64,000 bases of DNA from Candidatus Coatesiibacteriota bacterium (GTDB lineage Bacteria; RBG-13-66-14; B26-G2; JAUVZD01). The DNA is taken from contig JAUVZD010000002.1 in assembly GCA_030602715.1 (NCBI GenBank), positions 201,603 to 265,602 of the forward strand. Direction: 5' to 3'. Positions 33,674 to 41,082 of the stretch are shown here, one piece after another. Each line of letters opens with the position of its first letter. Within the stretch, counting starts at the first letter, position 1. A program made the translations under genes and the position numbers. Under the pieces are notes generated by a model. It had not been told where the DNA came from and searched no databases. It saw nothing but the letters and a program-made list of their open reading frames with translations.

Positions 33674-35359
33674 TTACTGTCTAAAAGTAAATTTGTTTAC
33701 AAAGAACGAAACCAAACTACCAAGCATTATAAAACCTAAAAGAACCTCAATTAAAACGTAAACTTTTGCAGGTATGTTTTCAGCTACAAAATCAGCCATA
33801 CCTAGAGAAGTGAAGACAAGACCTGATAAGTAGAAATTATCAAACCAACCTCCAGACGGCGAACTTGTTTTCAAATAAACTTTTGGATGCAAGCAACACA
33901 ACCAATCGTCAATCGGTGAAGGAACCCACTCTTGAATTTCAAATCCCATATAAATAACACCAAAAAACACAATTACAAAAATACAACAGAAAAGCCAAAG
34001 ACTTATCCTTTCGCCCCATAAAGATGTAATGCCCCACAATTTATAAAGGAAAGGACTTCTCCTTTGTAATGCAAAAAGATTTTGTTGAAATCTGATATCT
34101 GATACTAATTGTGGTGAAACAATCAATGTCTCATTGGTAAAAGTAGTTTCTCTAAAAATAATAGCACCACGCATTAATTTTGGTCTATAAAATGAAGAGC
34201 AAAACCTTCTAAATTTTCTAAATACAAAGACAGGGAATATGATTGGTGTAATAAGAACAAGTATTAACCACAAGAACAATTTCCCCAGTATATACCAAAC
34301 ATTTGGTAATATTTTATAACTGAAGCTCAATAGGCTAGATGGGAAGCTTTCCTTTGAAACACCAATATGGGCTTTTGAAAGATCAGCACCGAAAAATTCT
34401 GCTTTATTAAGATTCGCATCTACTAAAATTGTATCTGGATGTGATAGATCTGAATTATGAAAACTAACACAGGAAAGATTTGCTCTGTTAAAATATACAC
34501 CTCCTAAAAACTCTGATCTATTTAAGTCACCTCCAGATATAAACTTTGCACCAAAGAAATCAGCTATCTTTTTGAAACTTGATTTTGAAAAGTCTACTTC
34601 TTTTCTAAATTCTGCCCCCCTGAAGTTAGACATGCTATAAAAATTTGCCTCGCTGAAATCTACAGACCCATCAAATGTTACATTTGAAAATATACATGAA
34701 TCAAAACATTCAATAAAACTGAAAACAGCTTTCCCTGAAAAAAAAGCACTACTAAAACTCAACATACCCTTGAAGGTTGAACAATCTATAATAAAGTCTC
34801 CGTTAAAATTTGCTTTATGAAAATTGGTTTTTTTAGAAAATTCCGTAGCCGAAAAAAAGACTCCACCTTTAAAATTAACACCGTTAAAATGAGTATTACT
34901 ATAAAATATGTTTCTAGAAAAATTAGCATCGCCTTCAAATAAAGTCTTGTCAAATATAGCATCCTCGTGAAATTCTGATTCCTTAAAATTAATATTTCCA
35001 TGGAATGTTGCATTTGAAAAATCAACTTTAGATAAAAACTCGGCTTCGCAAAAATTTACGTCACCATCAAATTCTACATAACATAAATTAACTTTAATTC
35101 CTTTAGGAAATTGGAAACCTTCAAAAAAATCTCTTGTCTTTGGAAATACGAAACCCTCAAAATTCCATGTATCTACACCCGAATTTTTTAAATCTTCAAC
35201 TATTTTTGTAAAAGCATCCCAAAACTCATTCTTAAATTTTGCTGATGAAGGTGCATGAAAAATGCAGTATCTTTCACCTTTTCGAGTTATCTTCCCATAT
35301 TTCTCATAAATACATTTTTCTCCTAATTTTCCCCAACTCTTATACTCATAATCACACAT
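33674..35359 (-). CDS. Pentapeptide-repeat protein fused to an ion-channel-like membrane domain
   Basis: This 561-residue AT-rich gene has three parts. The N-terminus has several Cys/His (MCDYEYK..., C-x-FHAP) that may bind metal. Residues about 75-320 are pentapeptide repeats of the A(D/N)LxX class in an F-rich variant (VDFSNATFHGNINFKESEF and so on), forming a right-handed quadrilateral helix. The C-terminus has membrane segments near 345-370, 460-485 and 530-555; between the last two lies FTSLGMADF, which resembles a K+-channel filter (TxGYGD-like) but with changes. Pentapeptide-channel fusions occur among bacterial accessory and defence-like proteins, where the channel may kill or depolarise. 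It has its own promoter and a GAAGGGAG ribosome site. Confidence 0.8.
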   Translation of the reverse strand: MCDYEYKSWGKLGEKCIYEKYGKITRKGERYCIFHAPSSAKFKNEFWDAFTKIVEDLKNSGVDTWNFEGFVFPKTRDFFEGFQFPKGIKVNLCYVEFDGDVNFCEAEFLSKVDFSNATFHGNINFKESEFHEDAIFDKTLFEGDANFSRNIFYSNTHFNGVNFKGGVFFSATEFSKKTNFHKANFNGDFIIDCSTFKGMLSFSSAFFSGKAVFSFIECFDSCIFSNVTFDGSVDFSEANFYSMSNFRGAEFRKEVDFSKSSFKKIADFFGAKFISGGDLNRSEFLGGVYFNRANLSCVSFHNSDLSHPDTILVDANLNKAEFFGADLSKAHIGVSKESFPSSLLSFSYKILPNVWYILGKLFLWLILVLITPIIFPVFVFRKFRRFCSSFYRPKLMRGAIIFRETTFTNETLIVSPQLVSDIRFQQNLFALQRRSPFLYKLWGITSLWGERISLWLFCCIFVIVFFGVIYMGFEIQEWVPSPIDDWLCCLHPKVYLKTSSPSGGWFDNFYLSGLVFTSLGMADFVAENIPAKVYVLIEVLLGFIMLGSLVSFFVNKFTFRQ

Positions 35360-35391
35360 ATCATTCTCCCTTCTAATTCACACTAAATTTT

Positions 35392-35419
35392 ATTATAAAA
35401 ACAATTATTTAAATTACAA
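35392..35419 (-). promoter_or_regulatory. Promoter of the pentapeptide-channel gene
   Basis: TTGTAA (complement of 35414-35419), 16-nt spacer, TATAAT (complement of 35392-35397). Confidence 0.6.
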
Positions 35420-35464
35420 GCAATAAATTTCCCATACAACACCACTAGCGACGATGGGTATCGT

Positions 35465-35525
35465 CGCCTTCAAATATAAATAACCCCCCCCCCCCCCAAA
35501 GGCGGGGGGGGCTTTATCATCCAAT
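35465..35525. repeat. Duplicated terminator unit, copy A
   Basis: The block CGCCTTCAAATATAAA, a C run, AAAGGCGGGGGGG and then TTTAT-CCAAT recurs at 36090-36150. This copy has 14 consecutive C. Together the copies bracket hicBA. A GCGACGAT-GGGT-ATCGTCGC hairpin abuts it at 35449-35468. Confidence 0.8.
35483..35516 (-). terminator. C-run/G-run terminator after hicA
   Basis: C-rich arm 35484-35497 can pair with GGCGGGGGGG 35501-35511. On the minus strand a weak TTATTTATATTT run follows. The length of the C run is prone to sequencing error. Confidence 0.6.
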
Positions 35526-35543
35526 TAAAAGTATAAATCAACA

Positions 35544-35753
35544 TTATTTAGAATAGAAATGTTTATATAGCAAGTCAACGGATATATATTTTGAAGCTTG
35601 TTTGATAATGGCTTTCAATGTCCCTTCGCCCAATTCTTTATGGTTGGGAATAATTAAGGTCTCCTTCAATCCTTCAGTCGTCCTTCGTAATTTCAGATGG
35701 CTTCCTATTTGTCTTAAAACCTTAAATCCAAATCCCTCAAATATAGAAACCAC
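35544..35753 (-). CDS. hicA: HicA-type toxin (mRNA interferase), start codon doubtful
   Basis: HicA toxins are small double-stranded-RNA-binding-fold ribonucleases. The visible catalytic motif is RQIGSHLKLRR with the essential His, followed by IPNHKELGEGTLKAIIKQA, typical of the family. The GTG at 35753 gives 69 residues, but in-frame codons upstream spell AETLSAKEV, which is the missing first helix (family pattern LSGKEVVKIL). No ATG/GTG/TTG precedes it, and the TAA of hicB lies directly in the same frame. Either a shortened toxin is made, or the true start was lost, or there is a base error. It follows hicB by 24 bp. Confidence 0.75.
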   Translation of the reverse strand: MVSIFEGFGFKVLRQIGSHLKLRRTTEGLKETLIIPNHKELGEGTLKAIIKQASKYISVDLLYKHFYSK

Positions 35754-35777
35754 CTCTTTGGCGGATAATGTTTCAGC

Positions 35778-36005
35778 TTAGGTGACCTGCACCGGCTCTA
35801 CTTCATAAGTTATGACTATAACCGGGTCCTCCACAAAGCCCAACTCCTGCGCATCCCCGTCCTCAAGCGCCAGCGCGATAGCTTCTTTCACATTCTCTAC
35901 CGTCTCATCCAGGGTCTTACCCTGAGTGATCACAGATAAATCCGAGCACTCAGCGACATAGTATTTCTCTCCGCGAAAGATATTTACGAATACGGTTCTT
36001 CTCAT
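35778..36005 (-). CDS. hicB: HicB-type antitoxin
   Basis: This 75-residue protein has the partial RNase H fold of HicB antitoxins: VFVNIFRGEKYYVAECSDLSVITQGKTLDETVENVKEAIALAL. It should bind and neutralise HicA and, in many systems, repress its own operon, though no C-terminal DNA-binding domain is present here. GGAGGTTGAG sits just before ATG 36005; the longer reading from 36023 has no such site. Antitoxin precedes toxin here. The pair is bracketed by two copies of a terminator unit (35465-35525 and 36090-36150), which suggests insertion as a cassette. Confidence 0.85.
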   Translation of the reverse strand: MRRTVFVNIFRGEKYYVAECSDLSVITQGKTLDETVENVKEAIALALEDGDAQELGFVEDPVIVITYEVEPVQVT

Positions 36006-36089
36006 CTCAACCTCCATATCCATTGTATCATAAAATCCATCATTTGTAATAGAAATTCTGAACCTACGCTACCCCGCCAAAGGCGGGGG

Positions 36090-36150
36090 CGCCTTCAAAT
36101 ATAAACAAACCCCCCCCCGCCAAAGGCGGGGGGGGGTTTTATAGTCCAAT
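36090..36150. repeat. Duplicated terminator unit, copy B
   Basis: This is the counterpart of 35465-35525, lying directly after the radical SAM gene in transcription order; it is probably the original copy. Confidence 0.8.
36109..36140 (-). terminator. Terminator of the radical SAM gene
   Basis: CCCCCCCCCGCC-AAA-GGCGGGGGGGGG stem; on the minus strand TTTGTTTATATT follows. It lies 30 bp after the stop codon. A second GC hairpin (36072-36089) comes right after it. Confidence 0.75.
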
Positions 36151-36169
36151 CTAAAATTATCAGCACCGA

Positions 36170-37642
36170 CTAGCCGGCGTATATCTCCTTCTTCTCCTCG
36201 TCGGAGAGTGCCTCGGTAACACTGCCGTAGATGCGCTTGATCTGCTCCTCTCGGTGCGGGTCGTGTCCGTATTCCCTCTCCATGTTCTTCTCCATAACAT
36301 CCGGGTCGTCGTTGTGCTCGGCAAGCCACTGGGCAAAGCGCTCGGAGAGGTCCTCCAGGAAGGGAGCAAACTCGGTTACGATGGAATCGGCGCCCTCGTG
36401 GGTCCAATAGACCTCGTCGCCGGCTTCCTCCAGCACCTCACGCAACTGCTCGTTGGCGTCTATGAGCATACAGGGCTGTCTGCGGTCCAGCTTGTAGGGC
36501 TGGCGCTTGCGGATGGCTTTGAACAGTGGGGAGCCAAGCGCTTCTTTGAGGGTGGTATCCTTGATGTTGTGAGTGGCAAAGTGGCAGAAGACACAGGGCT
36601 CAATGTCCCCCTTGGAGTTGATGTGGAAGTAGTGCTTTCCGCCGGCAATACAGCCGTCAACATAGTCGCCGTCGTTCCAGAAGTCGGCGATGAAGACCCC
36701 TTTGGTGCCGCGCAGTTGGCGGATGCGCTTTCTCAGCCAGCCCCTCTGCTCCGGAGTGAGCATCAGGTCGGTGGTGGCGCCTTTGCCCAGAGGCATGTAG
36801 TGGAAATACCAGCCGTAGAAGACGCCCCGCTCCTGCAGGTCGTCCATGAACTCGTCGGAGGCAACTATATCCAGGTTGTAGTGGTGGGCGGTGCAGGAGA
36901 AGGCGAACAGTCCGCCCAGCTCCTTGAGATATGCCATAGCGTCGGTTAGCTTCTTATAGGTGCCCTTACCTCTCCGCTCGTCGGTCTCCTGCTCAAAGCC
37001 CTCAACGGAGATGGCCGGGATGACATTGCCCAGCTCCACCAGCTTCTTAGCCATAGCCCGGTCTATCAGGGTGGCGTTGGTGTAGAACTGGAAGGTCATA
37101 TCCGGGTGCTCCTCGCACATGCGGATGAAGTGCGGCCAGTAGAGGGGCTCACCGCCGGAGATGATGACCAGATACATCCCCAGGTCCTTCGCCTGGGCGA
37201 GGATATCCTTCACCTGCTCGTAGTCCAGACCCTTAGCCCGATAGGAGCTGGCGTAACAGCCGAAGCAGGAGAGGTTGCAAGCCATGGTGGGGGAGATGAC
37301 CAGGTGAGAGGGGGGATAGAATCCCAGCTCCTCCTTCACCTTATAGCGGGTCTGGTAACCCAGCAGAGCTTCATTGGCGATGAGATTGCGCATGATGGTG
37401 CGGCGCACATGGGGGTCCAGCTCCCGCATGAACTTGCGAGACATGTGCATCTGGGGGTGATTTATCTCCAGACGATGGTGGAAGCCCTCAACCGCACTGG
37501 ACCACAGCGGGTTATTGGTAATCCTTGCGGCAATCTCAACTATCTTTATCAGGTCCTCATCAGTGCCGGATTCGGCCAGGGCACACATCTGGTCAATAGC
37601 CTGGTCAACAGCCATCTCCTTTATCTTGTCCTTGATGCCCAT
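36170..37642 (-). CDS. Radical SAM / SPASM-type protein
   Basis: The 490-residue iron-sulfur enzyme binds its SAM cluster through CNLSCFGCY (near residues 121-129), with the SAM-binding SGGEP near 160. A C-terminal auxiliary-cluster region follows (CIAGGKHYFHINSKGDIEPC, then FCHF and a further Cys near 400). Such SPASM/twitch proteins modify peptides or proteins, or act in cofactor synthesis; no substrate peptide gene is evident nearby. An N-terminal helical domain of about 110 residues precedes the barrel. AAGGAGG lies before the ATG. The last ~23 codons are duplicated in the mini-gene at 33383-33508. The gene has its own promoter and terminator. Confidence 0.9.
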   Translation of the reverse strand: MGIKDKIKEMAVDQAIDQMCALAESGTDEDLIKIVEIAARITNNPLWSSAVEGFHHRLEINHPQMHMSRKFMRELDPHVRRTIMRNLIANEALLGYQTRYKVKEELGFYPPSHLVISPTMACNLSCFGCYASSYRAKGLDYEQVKDILAQAKDLGMYLVIISGGEPLYWPHFIRMCEEHPDMTFQFYTNATLIDRAMAKKLVELGNVIPAISVEGFEQETDERRGKGTYKKLTDAMAYLKELGGLFAFSCTAHHYNLDIVASDEFMDDLQERGVFYGWYFHYMPLGKGATTDLMLTPEQRGWLRKRIRQLRGTKGVFIADFWNDGDYVDGCIAGGKHYFHINSKGDIEPCVFCHFATHNIKDTTLKEALGSPLFKAIRKRQPYKLDRRQPCMLIDANEQLREVLEEAGDEVYWTHEGADSIVTEFAPFLEDLSERFAQWLAEHNDDPDVMEKNMEREYGHDPHREEQIKRIYGSVTEALSDEEKKEIYAG

Positions 37643-37779
37643 AAAGCCTCCTTACAAAAATCTATCCGAAATTTTTCAAACACACAAAAAAACAACTTGA
37701 TGCAATTCAACATGGCGCGGAAATTAAACAGTCCGCACAATCCACTTGAATAACATCTTTATGCCCAAATTAGTTTCGG

Positions 37780-37808
37780 ATAATACTAAAGAATCGGGCG
37801 AAAGTCAA
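37780..37808 (-). promoter_or_regulatory. Promoter of the radical SAM gene
   Basis: TTGACT (complement of 37803-37808), 17-nt spacer, TATTAT (complement of 37780-37785), leaving a leader of about 130 nt. Confidence 0.65.
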
Positions 37809-37929
37809 GTGAAAACTTTCCCCGGCGTGGGGAACAGAGACCATAAAGCGCACCTGGAACGTAGCCGAAGCAGAATAGGCGAACTGTTACATATGGGACG
37901 ATGTAAACATCGTTCCAGAGAAAAAAATG

Positions 37930-37958
37930 TTGACAGATGTATGGAGACAAGCTATATT
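37930..37958 (+). promoter_or_regulatory. Promoter of the secreted protein gene at 38008
   Basis: TTGACA at 37930-37935, 17-nt spacer, TATATT at 37953-37958. Just upstream, GGGACGATGT/ACATCGTTCC (37895-37917) forms an inverted repeat that could be an operator. The remaining gap 37643-37929 holds only the divergent promoter. Confidence 0.7.
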
Positions 37959-38007
37959 CGCCAGGCGTATAAGCAGAAAACACAACTAATTAAGGAGGTT
38001 TTTAAAA

Positions 38008-38361
38008 ATGAGGTTAACAACTACCTTAGTCCTCACCCTGGCGCTGTTGGTTATGTTCATAACCGCTGTAGCGGTGTATGCAAAGGAGAGGACCGAAACC
38101 GTAACTATCACCCTGACTGAAGACCAAGCGAAGTCCGTTGCCAACGCCAGGGGGAGCAATGTCAACATACAGTTGACGGAAGGACAGATTAAGATTTTCA
38201 CCAGCTCCGTTCCGGAGTTCAATTTAAAGACCCTAACCCTGAACTCCACGCACTTGCGTTCCAGCAACACAGTCGTCCTTGAACTTTCGGTGCCCGATGA
38301 CTTAACCGATCCCAATGCCCGGATCGGTATGGATCCCCAACCCAGTCCTAAAGAAATGTAA
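38008..38361 (+). CDS. Small secreted protein of unknown function
   Basis: This 117-residue protein has a clear signal peptide (hydrophobic residues about 5-24, ending AVAVYAKE). The mature part of about 92 residues has two similar strand-rich pieces (TETVTITLTEDQAKSV and NVNIQLTEGQIKIF), then a Ser/Thr-rich segment and a Pro-rich tail. AAGGAGG is the ribosome site, and it has its own promoter and terminator, so it is a single-gene unit. No family recognised; a small envelope or periplasmic protein is likely. Confidence 0.7.
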   Translation: MRLTTTLVLTLALLVMFITAVAVYAKERTETVTITLTEDQAKSVANARGSNVNIQLTEGQIKIFTSSVPEFNLKTLTLNSTHLRSSNTVVLELSVPDDLTDPNARIGMDPQPSPKEM

Positions 38362-38375
38362 ACCAACGAGATGTC

Positions 38376-38408
38376 GGGGCGGTGAATATCACCGCCCCCA
38401 TGTTTTCC
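38376..38408 (+). terminator. Terminator
   Basis: GGGGCGGTGA pairs with TCACCGCCCC around a 3-nt loop, followed by CCATGTTTTCC. Confidence 0.8.
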
Positions 38409-38433
38409 CCTCCGCTTAATGGTGTGAGGAGAT

Positions 38434-39561
38434 TCACGCCCTTTTGCCTAACAGAACCATTTCCTCTAAACCATCCACTCTCCTCCCCTTCAAAAGCCCC
38501 CTGTATATCCCCTCCAGCCTGTCCACCGCCTTCTTGATGTCGTGTTCGGATTCCACCACCCCTCGCCCAAAGCGTGAGAGCCTCCGCCGGGTGCTTTCGC
38601 TTGTCAGGGCAAGGACGGCGCCGGCGGAGGTCAAGCCGGCATCAAAGAGTCGCTGGGAAGAGCAGTCCCCAAAATTGGTCGCCTGAGCGAGGGCTATGTT
38701 GCCCACATCCACCAAGCCCAGAGAAGCCCTCTCCCCCAGGGCGATGAGCGGACGTCCGCATGCCATGGACTCCAGCGCCGCCCTGCCGGCGGCGACCATC
38801 AGGTCGCAGGAGGCGATAAAGGAGGGAACATCATCCACCACACCCACCAGGCGAACCGCCCTCTTCCCCAGAGCCCGGTTGCACCGCTCCGCCTCTTCCA
38901 CCACCCGGGGGTTCTCCTTGCCGGCGATGTGGAGCTCCACCGCCGAAATCTCCTCATTGACCAGCGGAAATACCTCCCTGATGAACCAGCAAGTTGACTC
39001 GCCTTTGGGACCGCTCTGCCTGCCCAGTATCCCCATCCGTTTACCTCTGGTGCCTTTTCCCTTACTCAGCGGTTTAGGTGAATATAAAGACAGGTCCAGG
39101 CCGTTTCTCAATACCTCCAGCCGATGTTGGCGGACCGGAAAATGTCTTTGCAGGTGGAAAGCCACCTCCTCACAGATAACCAGAGTCCTATCCCCCAGGG
39201 CGGGAAGCAGTTTCTTGGATAAACCCCCAGGCAAAAGTTGATGCACCGAGACCACCAGGGGAATGGCCGCCGTCCGGGAGGTGAAGGTAGCCACCCAGGA
39301 TGAGGCTCGGGAGTGGGCGTGCAGCAGATGGGGGCGAAAGGAGCGGACGATAGCGTTTAAGCTGAGGATGTTCTGGATACGTTTTGGATAATTTCGCCGA
39401 TGTAAGGGAAGGGGGATATGTGGGCATTCCCAGGGGGTGTTGATAGTGCCGGAGACCACCAGAGCTTGGTGACCCCGGGCCAGCAGTTCCCGGGTTAAGT
39501 CACGAGCCATAATTTCGGCTCCGGTCAGCTCCCACTGGGAGAGAAGTTGTATGACACGCAT
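38434..39561 (-). CDS. Family 4-type glycosyltransferase (GT-B fold)
   Basis: The 375-residue protein has the GT-B plan. The N-terminal domain begins LLSQWELTGAEIMARDLTRELLARGHQ, with the HAHSRASSW segment near residue 80. The C-terminal donor domain has ILGRQSGPKG near 180, LHIAGKEN near 210, FIASCDLMVAAGRAALESMACGRPLIA near 250-276 with a Glu in the E-x7-E region. It should transfer a sugar from a nucleotide-sugar to a lipid or polysaccharide acceptor at the inner face of the membrane. It starts 4 nt after the GT2 gene with no obvious ribosome site, so it is probably translated by coupling. The two form a cell-surface glycan pair. Confidence 0.88.
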   Translation of the reverse strand: MRVIQLLSQWELTGAEIMARDLTRELLARGHQALVVSGTINTPWECPHIPLPLHRRNYPKRIQNILSLNAIVRSFRPHLLHAHSRASSWVATFTSRTAAIPLVVSVHQLLPGGLSKKLLPALGDRTLVICEEVAFHLQRHFPVRQHRLEVLRNGLDLSLYSPKPLSKGKGTRGKRMGILGRQSGPKGESTCWFIREVFPLVNEEISAVELHIAGKENPRVVEEAERCNRALGKRAVRLVGVVDDVPSFIASCDLMVAAGRAALESMACGRPLIALGERASLGLVDVGNIALAQATNFGDCSSQRLFDAGLTSAGAVLALTSESTRRRLSRFGRGVVESEHDIKKAVDRLEGIYRGLLKGRRVDGLEEMVLLGKRA

Positions 39562-39565
39562 AAGC

Positions 39566-40348
39566 TTAAGAACGGTCGCTTGAGGTCAGGCGCAGATACT
39601 CAGCATAGGCGGATATCCCCACAGCTGTGTCCAGGACTGCGGCAAGAAATCCGGCATAGCCCCCAAGAAAGCCGAGTTTAAGAAGATATCTGCGCAGGAA
39701 GCGAACCGTCGGCTTTATGCACAGATAATAAAGGCGGGCGGGGAGGCTCCTGCCCAGCCTCCGTTTCGCCATGCTATCCGCCATCAGGGGGATATAGGTG
39801 GACTGCTTGCGGAAGTATTCACCGATGGTAGAATAAGTATAGTGAAGTAGGGGCGAGTGCAGCCGCCCAACTGACCCCTCCACCCGGAAGCTCTCGTGAA
39901 CCGGCAGTCCATCCAGAGAGGCTTTTTCTCGGCGCATCAGGCGGAGTTGCCGGTCGGGATAGTGACCACCGAAGCGGAGGAATTTACCGAAATAATAGTT
40001 CCTTCGGGGGATGAGGTAGCCGTCGTGTTGGGGTTTGCCGGCTAAAAGCTTCACTATCTCCTCTCCAAGCTCCGGGGTGACCCGTTCATCGGCATCCAGC
40101 GAAAACACCCACTCTCCCCCAGCCCTGGTGAGGGCAAGCGATTTCAAACGGGAGAAGTCCGAAAGTCGGCTTCCGTCAACCACCCTAGCCCCCATCCTGC
40201 GAGCGATGATGGGGGTATCATCCTGGGAGCCGTTGTCCACCACCACCGTCTCGTCGGCGAAGGAGGCGCTCTCCAAGCACTCGGCGATATTGCCCGCCTC
40301 ATTTCTGGCGATTACGATTAAGCTCAGTCCTGCCTTTTGCGGTGAAAT
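39566..40348 (-). CDS. Family 2 glycosyltransferase (WaaE/KdtX-like), non-ATG start
   Basis: This GT-A glycosyltransferase resembles lipopolysaccharide-core or glycan glucosyltransferases: [11 protein letters not shown] near the start, [19 protein letters not shown] (the DxD-type metal motif), [15 protein letters not shown] and HESFRV. A start at TTG 40276 would remove the first beta strand and the conserved N-E. Reading upstream in frame restores [20 protein letters not shown], but an in-frame TGA precedes and no ATG/GTG/TTG is available. ATT 40348 lies 6 nt after GGTGGAGG; CTG 40327 is the alternative. The protein then has about 260 or 253 residues. The C-terminus has hydrophobic helices near 180-230. 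Confidence 0.8.
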   Translation of the reverse strand: MSPQKAGLSLIVIARNEAGNIAECLESASFADETVVVDNGSQDDTPIIARRMGARVVDGSRLSDFSRLKSLALTRAGGEWVFSLDADERVTPELGEEIVKLLAGKPQHDGYLIPRRNYYFGKFLRFGGHYPDRQLRLMRREKASLDGLPVHESFRVEGSVGRLHSPLLHYTYSTIGEYFRKQSTYIPLMADSMAKRRLGRSLPARLYYLCIKPTVRFLRRYLLKLGFLGGYAGFLAAVLDTAVGISAYAEYLRLTSSDRS

Positions 40349-40402
40349 TATAAGCCTCCACCTGTTGAGGATTCAGCCTGTAGGAAAAAGGTCAAAAAAC
40401 CC

Positions 40403-40431
40403 TTGCAAAAGGGGGGAAAATATGTTAGCTT
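40403..40431 (+). promoter_or_regulatory. Promoter of rpmB
   Basis: TTGCAA at 40403-40408, 17-nt spacer, TAGCTT at 40426-40431. Confidence 0.55.
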
Positions 40432-40487
40432 ATCCATCAATTTTGCCAGTTGACAAGGGGCTAGTTTGCCCCGGGAGGAGTTTGAAG

Positions 40488-40697
40488 ATGTCCCGGCGTT
40501 GTGAAGTTTGCGGGAAAGGACCTATGAGCGGTCACAATGTCAGCCATGCCACCAACCGCACCAAACGCAGGTTTTATCCCAACCTGCAAAAGGTGAGGGT
40601 ACTTATTGACAAACGACCGGTCACCCTCAAGATATGCGCTCGGTGTTTGAAGTCCCTCAAATATCCCCGCCTGACCGGATACCGCAAGCAAATATAG
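40488..40697 (+). CDS. rpmB: 50S ribosomal protein L28
   Basis: L28 is a bacterial large-subunit protein. The 69-residue protein begins [20 protein letters not shown] and continues [14 protein letters not shown], typical of the family. CEVC near residues 5-8 and CARC near 53-56 give a complete zinc-binding set, the C-plus form. GGGAGGAG lies ahead of ATG 40488; the longer open frame upstream is not coding. It is monocistronic with its own promoter and a strong terminator. Confidence 0.97.
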   Translation: MSRRCEVCGKGPMSGHNVSHATNRTKRRFYPNLQKVRVLIDKRPVTLKICARCLKSLKYPRLTGYRKQI

Positions 40698-40725
40698 CAG
40701 ACCGAACTTTTGCTGTCAATCCATT

Positions 40726-40756
40726 TCCCCCTCCAGCACAGGAGGGGGATTTTTTA
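40726..40756 (+). terminator. Terminator of rpmB
   Basis: TCCCCCTCC pairs with GGAGGGGGA around a 6-nt loop, then T7. Confidence 0.92.
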
Positions 40757-40852
40757 ATACTCCGGGCGCATTTCTGAAACATTTAAGGCTCTATATCGTC
40801 TGATATTTTGAAGATAGGAAATTTTGGGTTATAAACTGAAAGGGGTAAGACG

Positions 40853-40951
40853 ATGAACTACGAGATTGCAAGGATGTTATTTGTGGTGACAACCACAATT
40901 TTAAGCCAGATGGCTCTACTGCTCACTCTCAGCCGCTCTTTTGCTTTTTAG
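40853..40951 (+). CDS. Small membrane peptide (32 aa)
   Basis: The ORF begins MNYEIARMLFVVTTTIL and continues with a hydrophobic stretch ending RSFAF, so it forms one membrane helix with a short polar N-terminus. GAAAGGGGTAAG precedes the ATG and a clean terminator follows at 41016-41045. It occupies most of an otherwise empty 385-bp gap between rpmB and the Mrp gene. These features together favour a real small gene. No homolog is known to me. Confidence 0.5.
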   Translation: MNYEIARMLFVVTTTILSQMALLLTLSRSFAF

Positions 40952-41015
40952 CTTCGCACCCAATCCACCCTAAACGGGAAAAGATAGAACAACCATCTAC
41001 TCAACCTCCTAAAAG

Positions 41016-41045
41016 ACGCCGGCGAAAGCCGGCGTAAATTTTTAT
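41016..41045 (+). terminator. Terminator between convergent units
   Basis: ACGCCGGC-gaaa-GCCGGCGT perfect stem with a GNRA-type loop, then AAATTTTTAT. Confidence 0.85.
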
Positions 41046-41082
41046 ATCTTGAACGGTAGCTGAAACAGTTATTGTCCGTCTA

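Noticed and set aside
35484-36135. Long C/G homopolymer runs as possible slippage-controlled switches
   Set aside because: They lie outside coding sequence as terminator arms; a phase-variation role has no support, and run lengths may be sequencing errors.
40035-40487. Upstream extension of the L28 frame
   Set aside because: It overlaps the glycosyltransferase on the other strand; L28 starts at 40488 with its own ribosome site.
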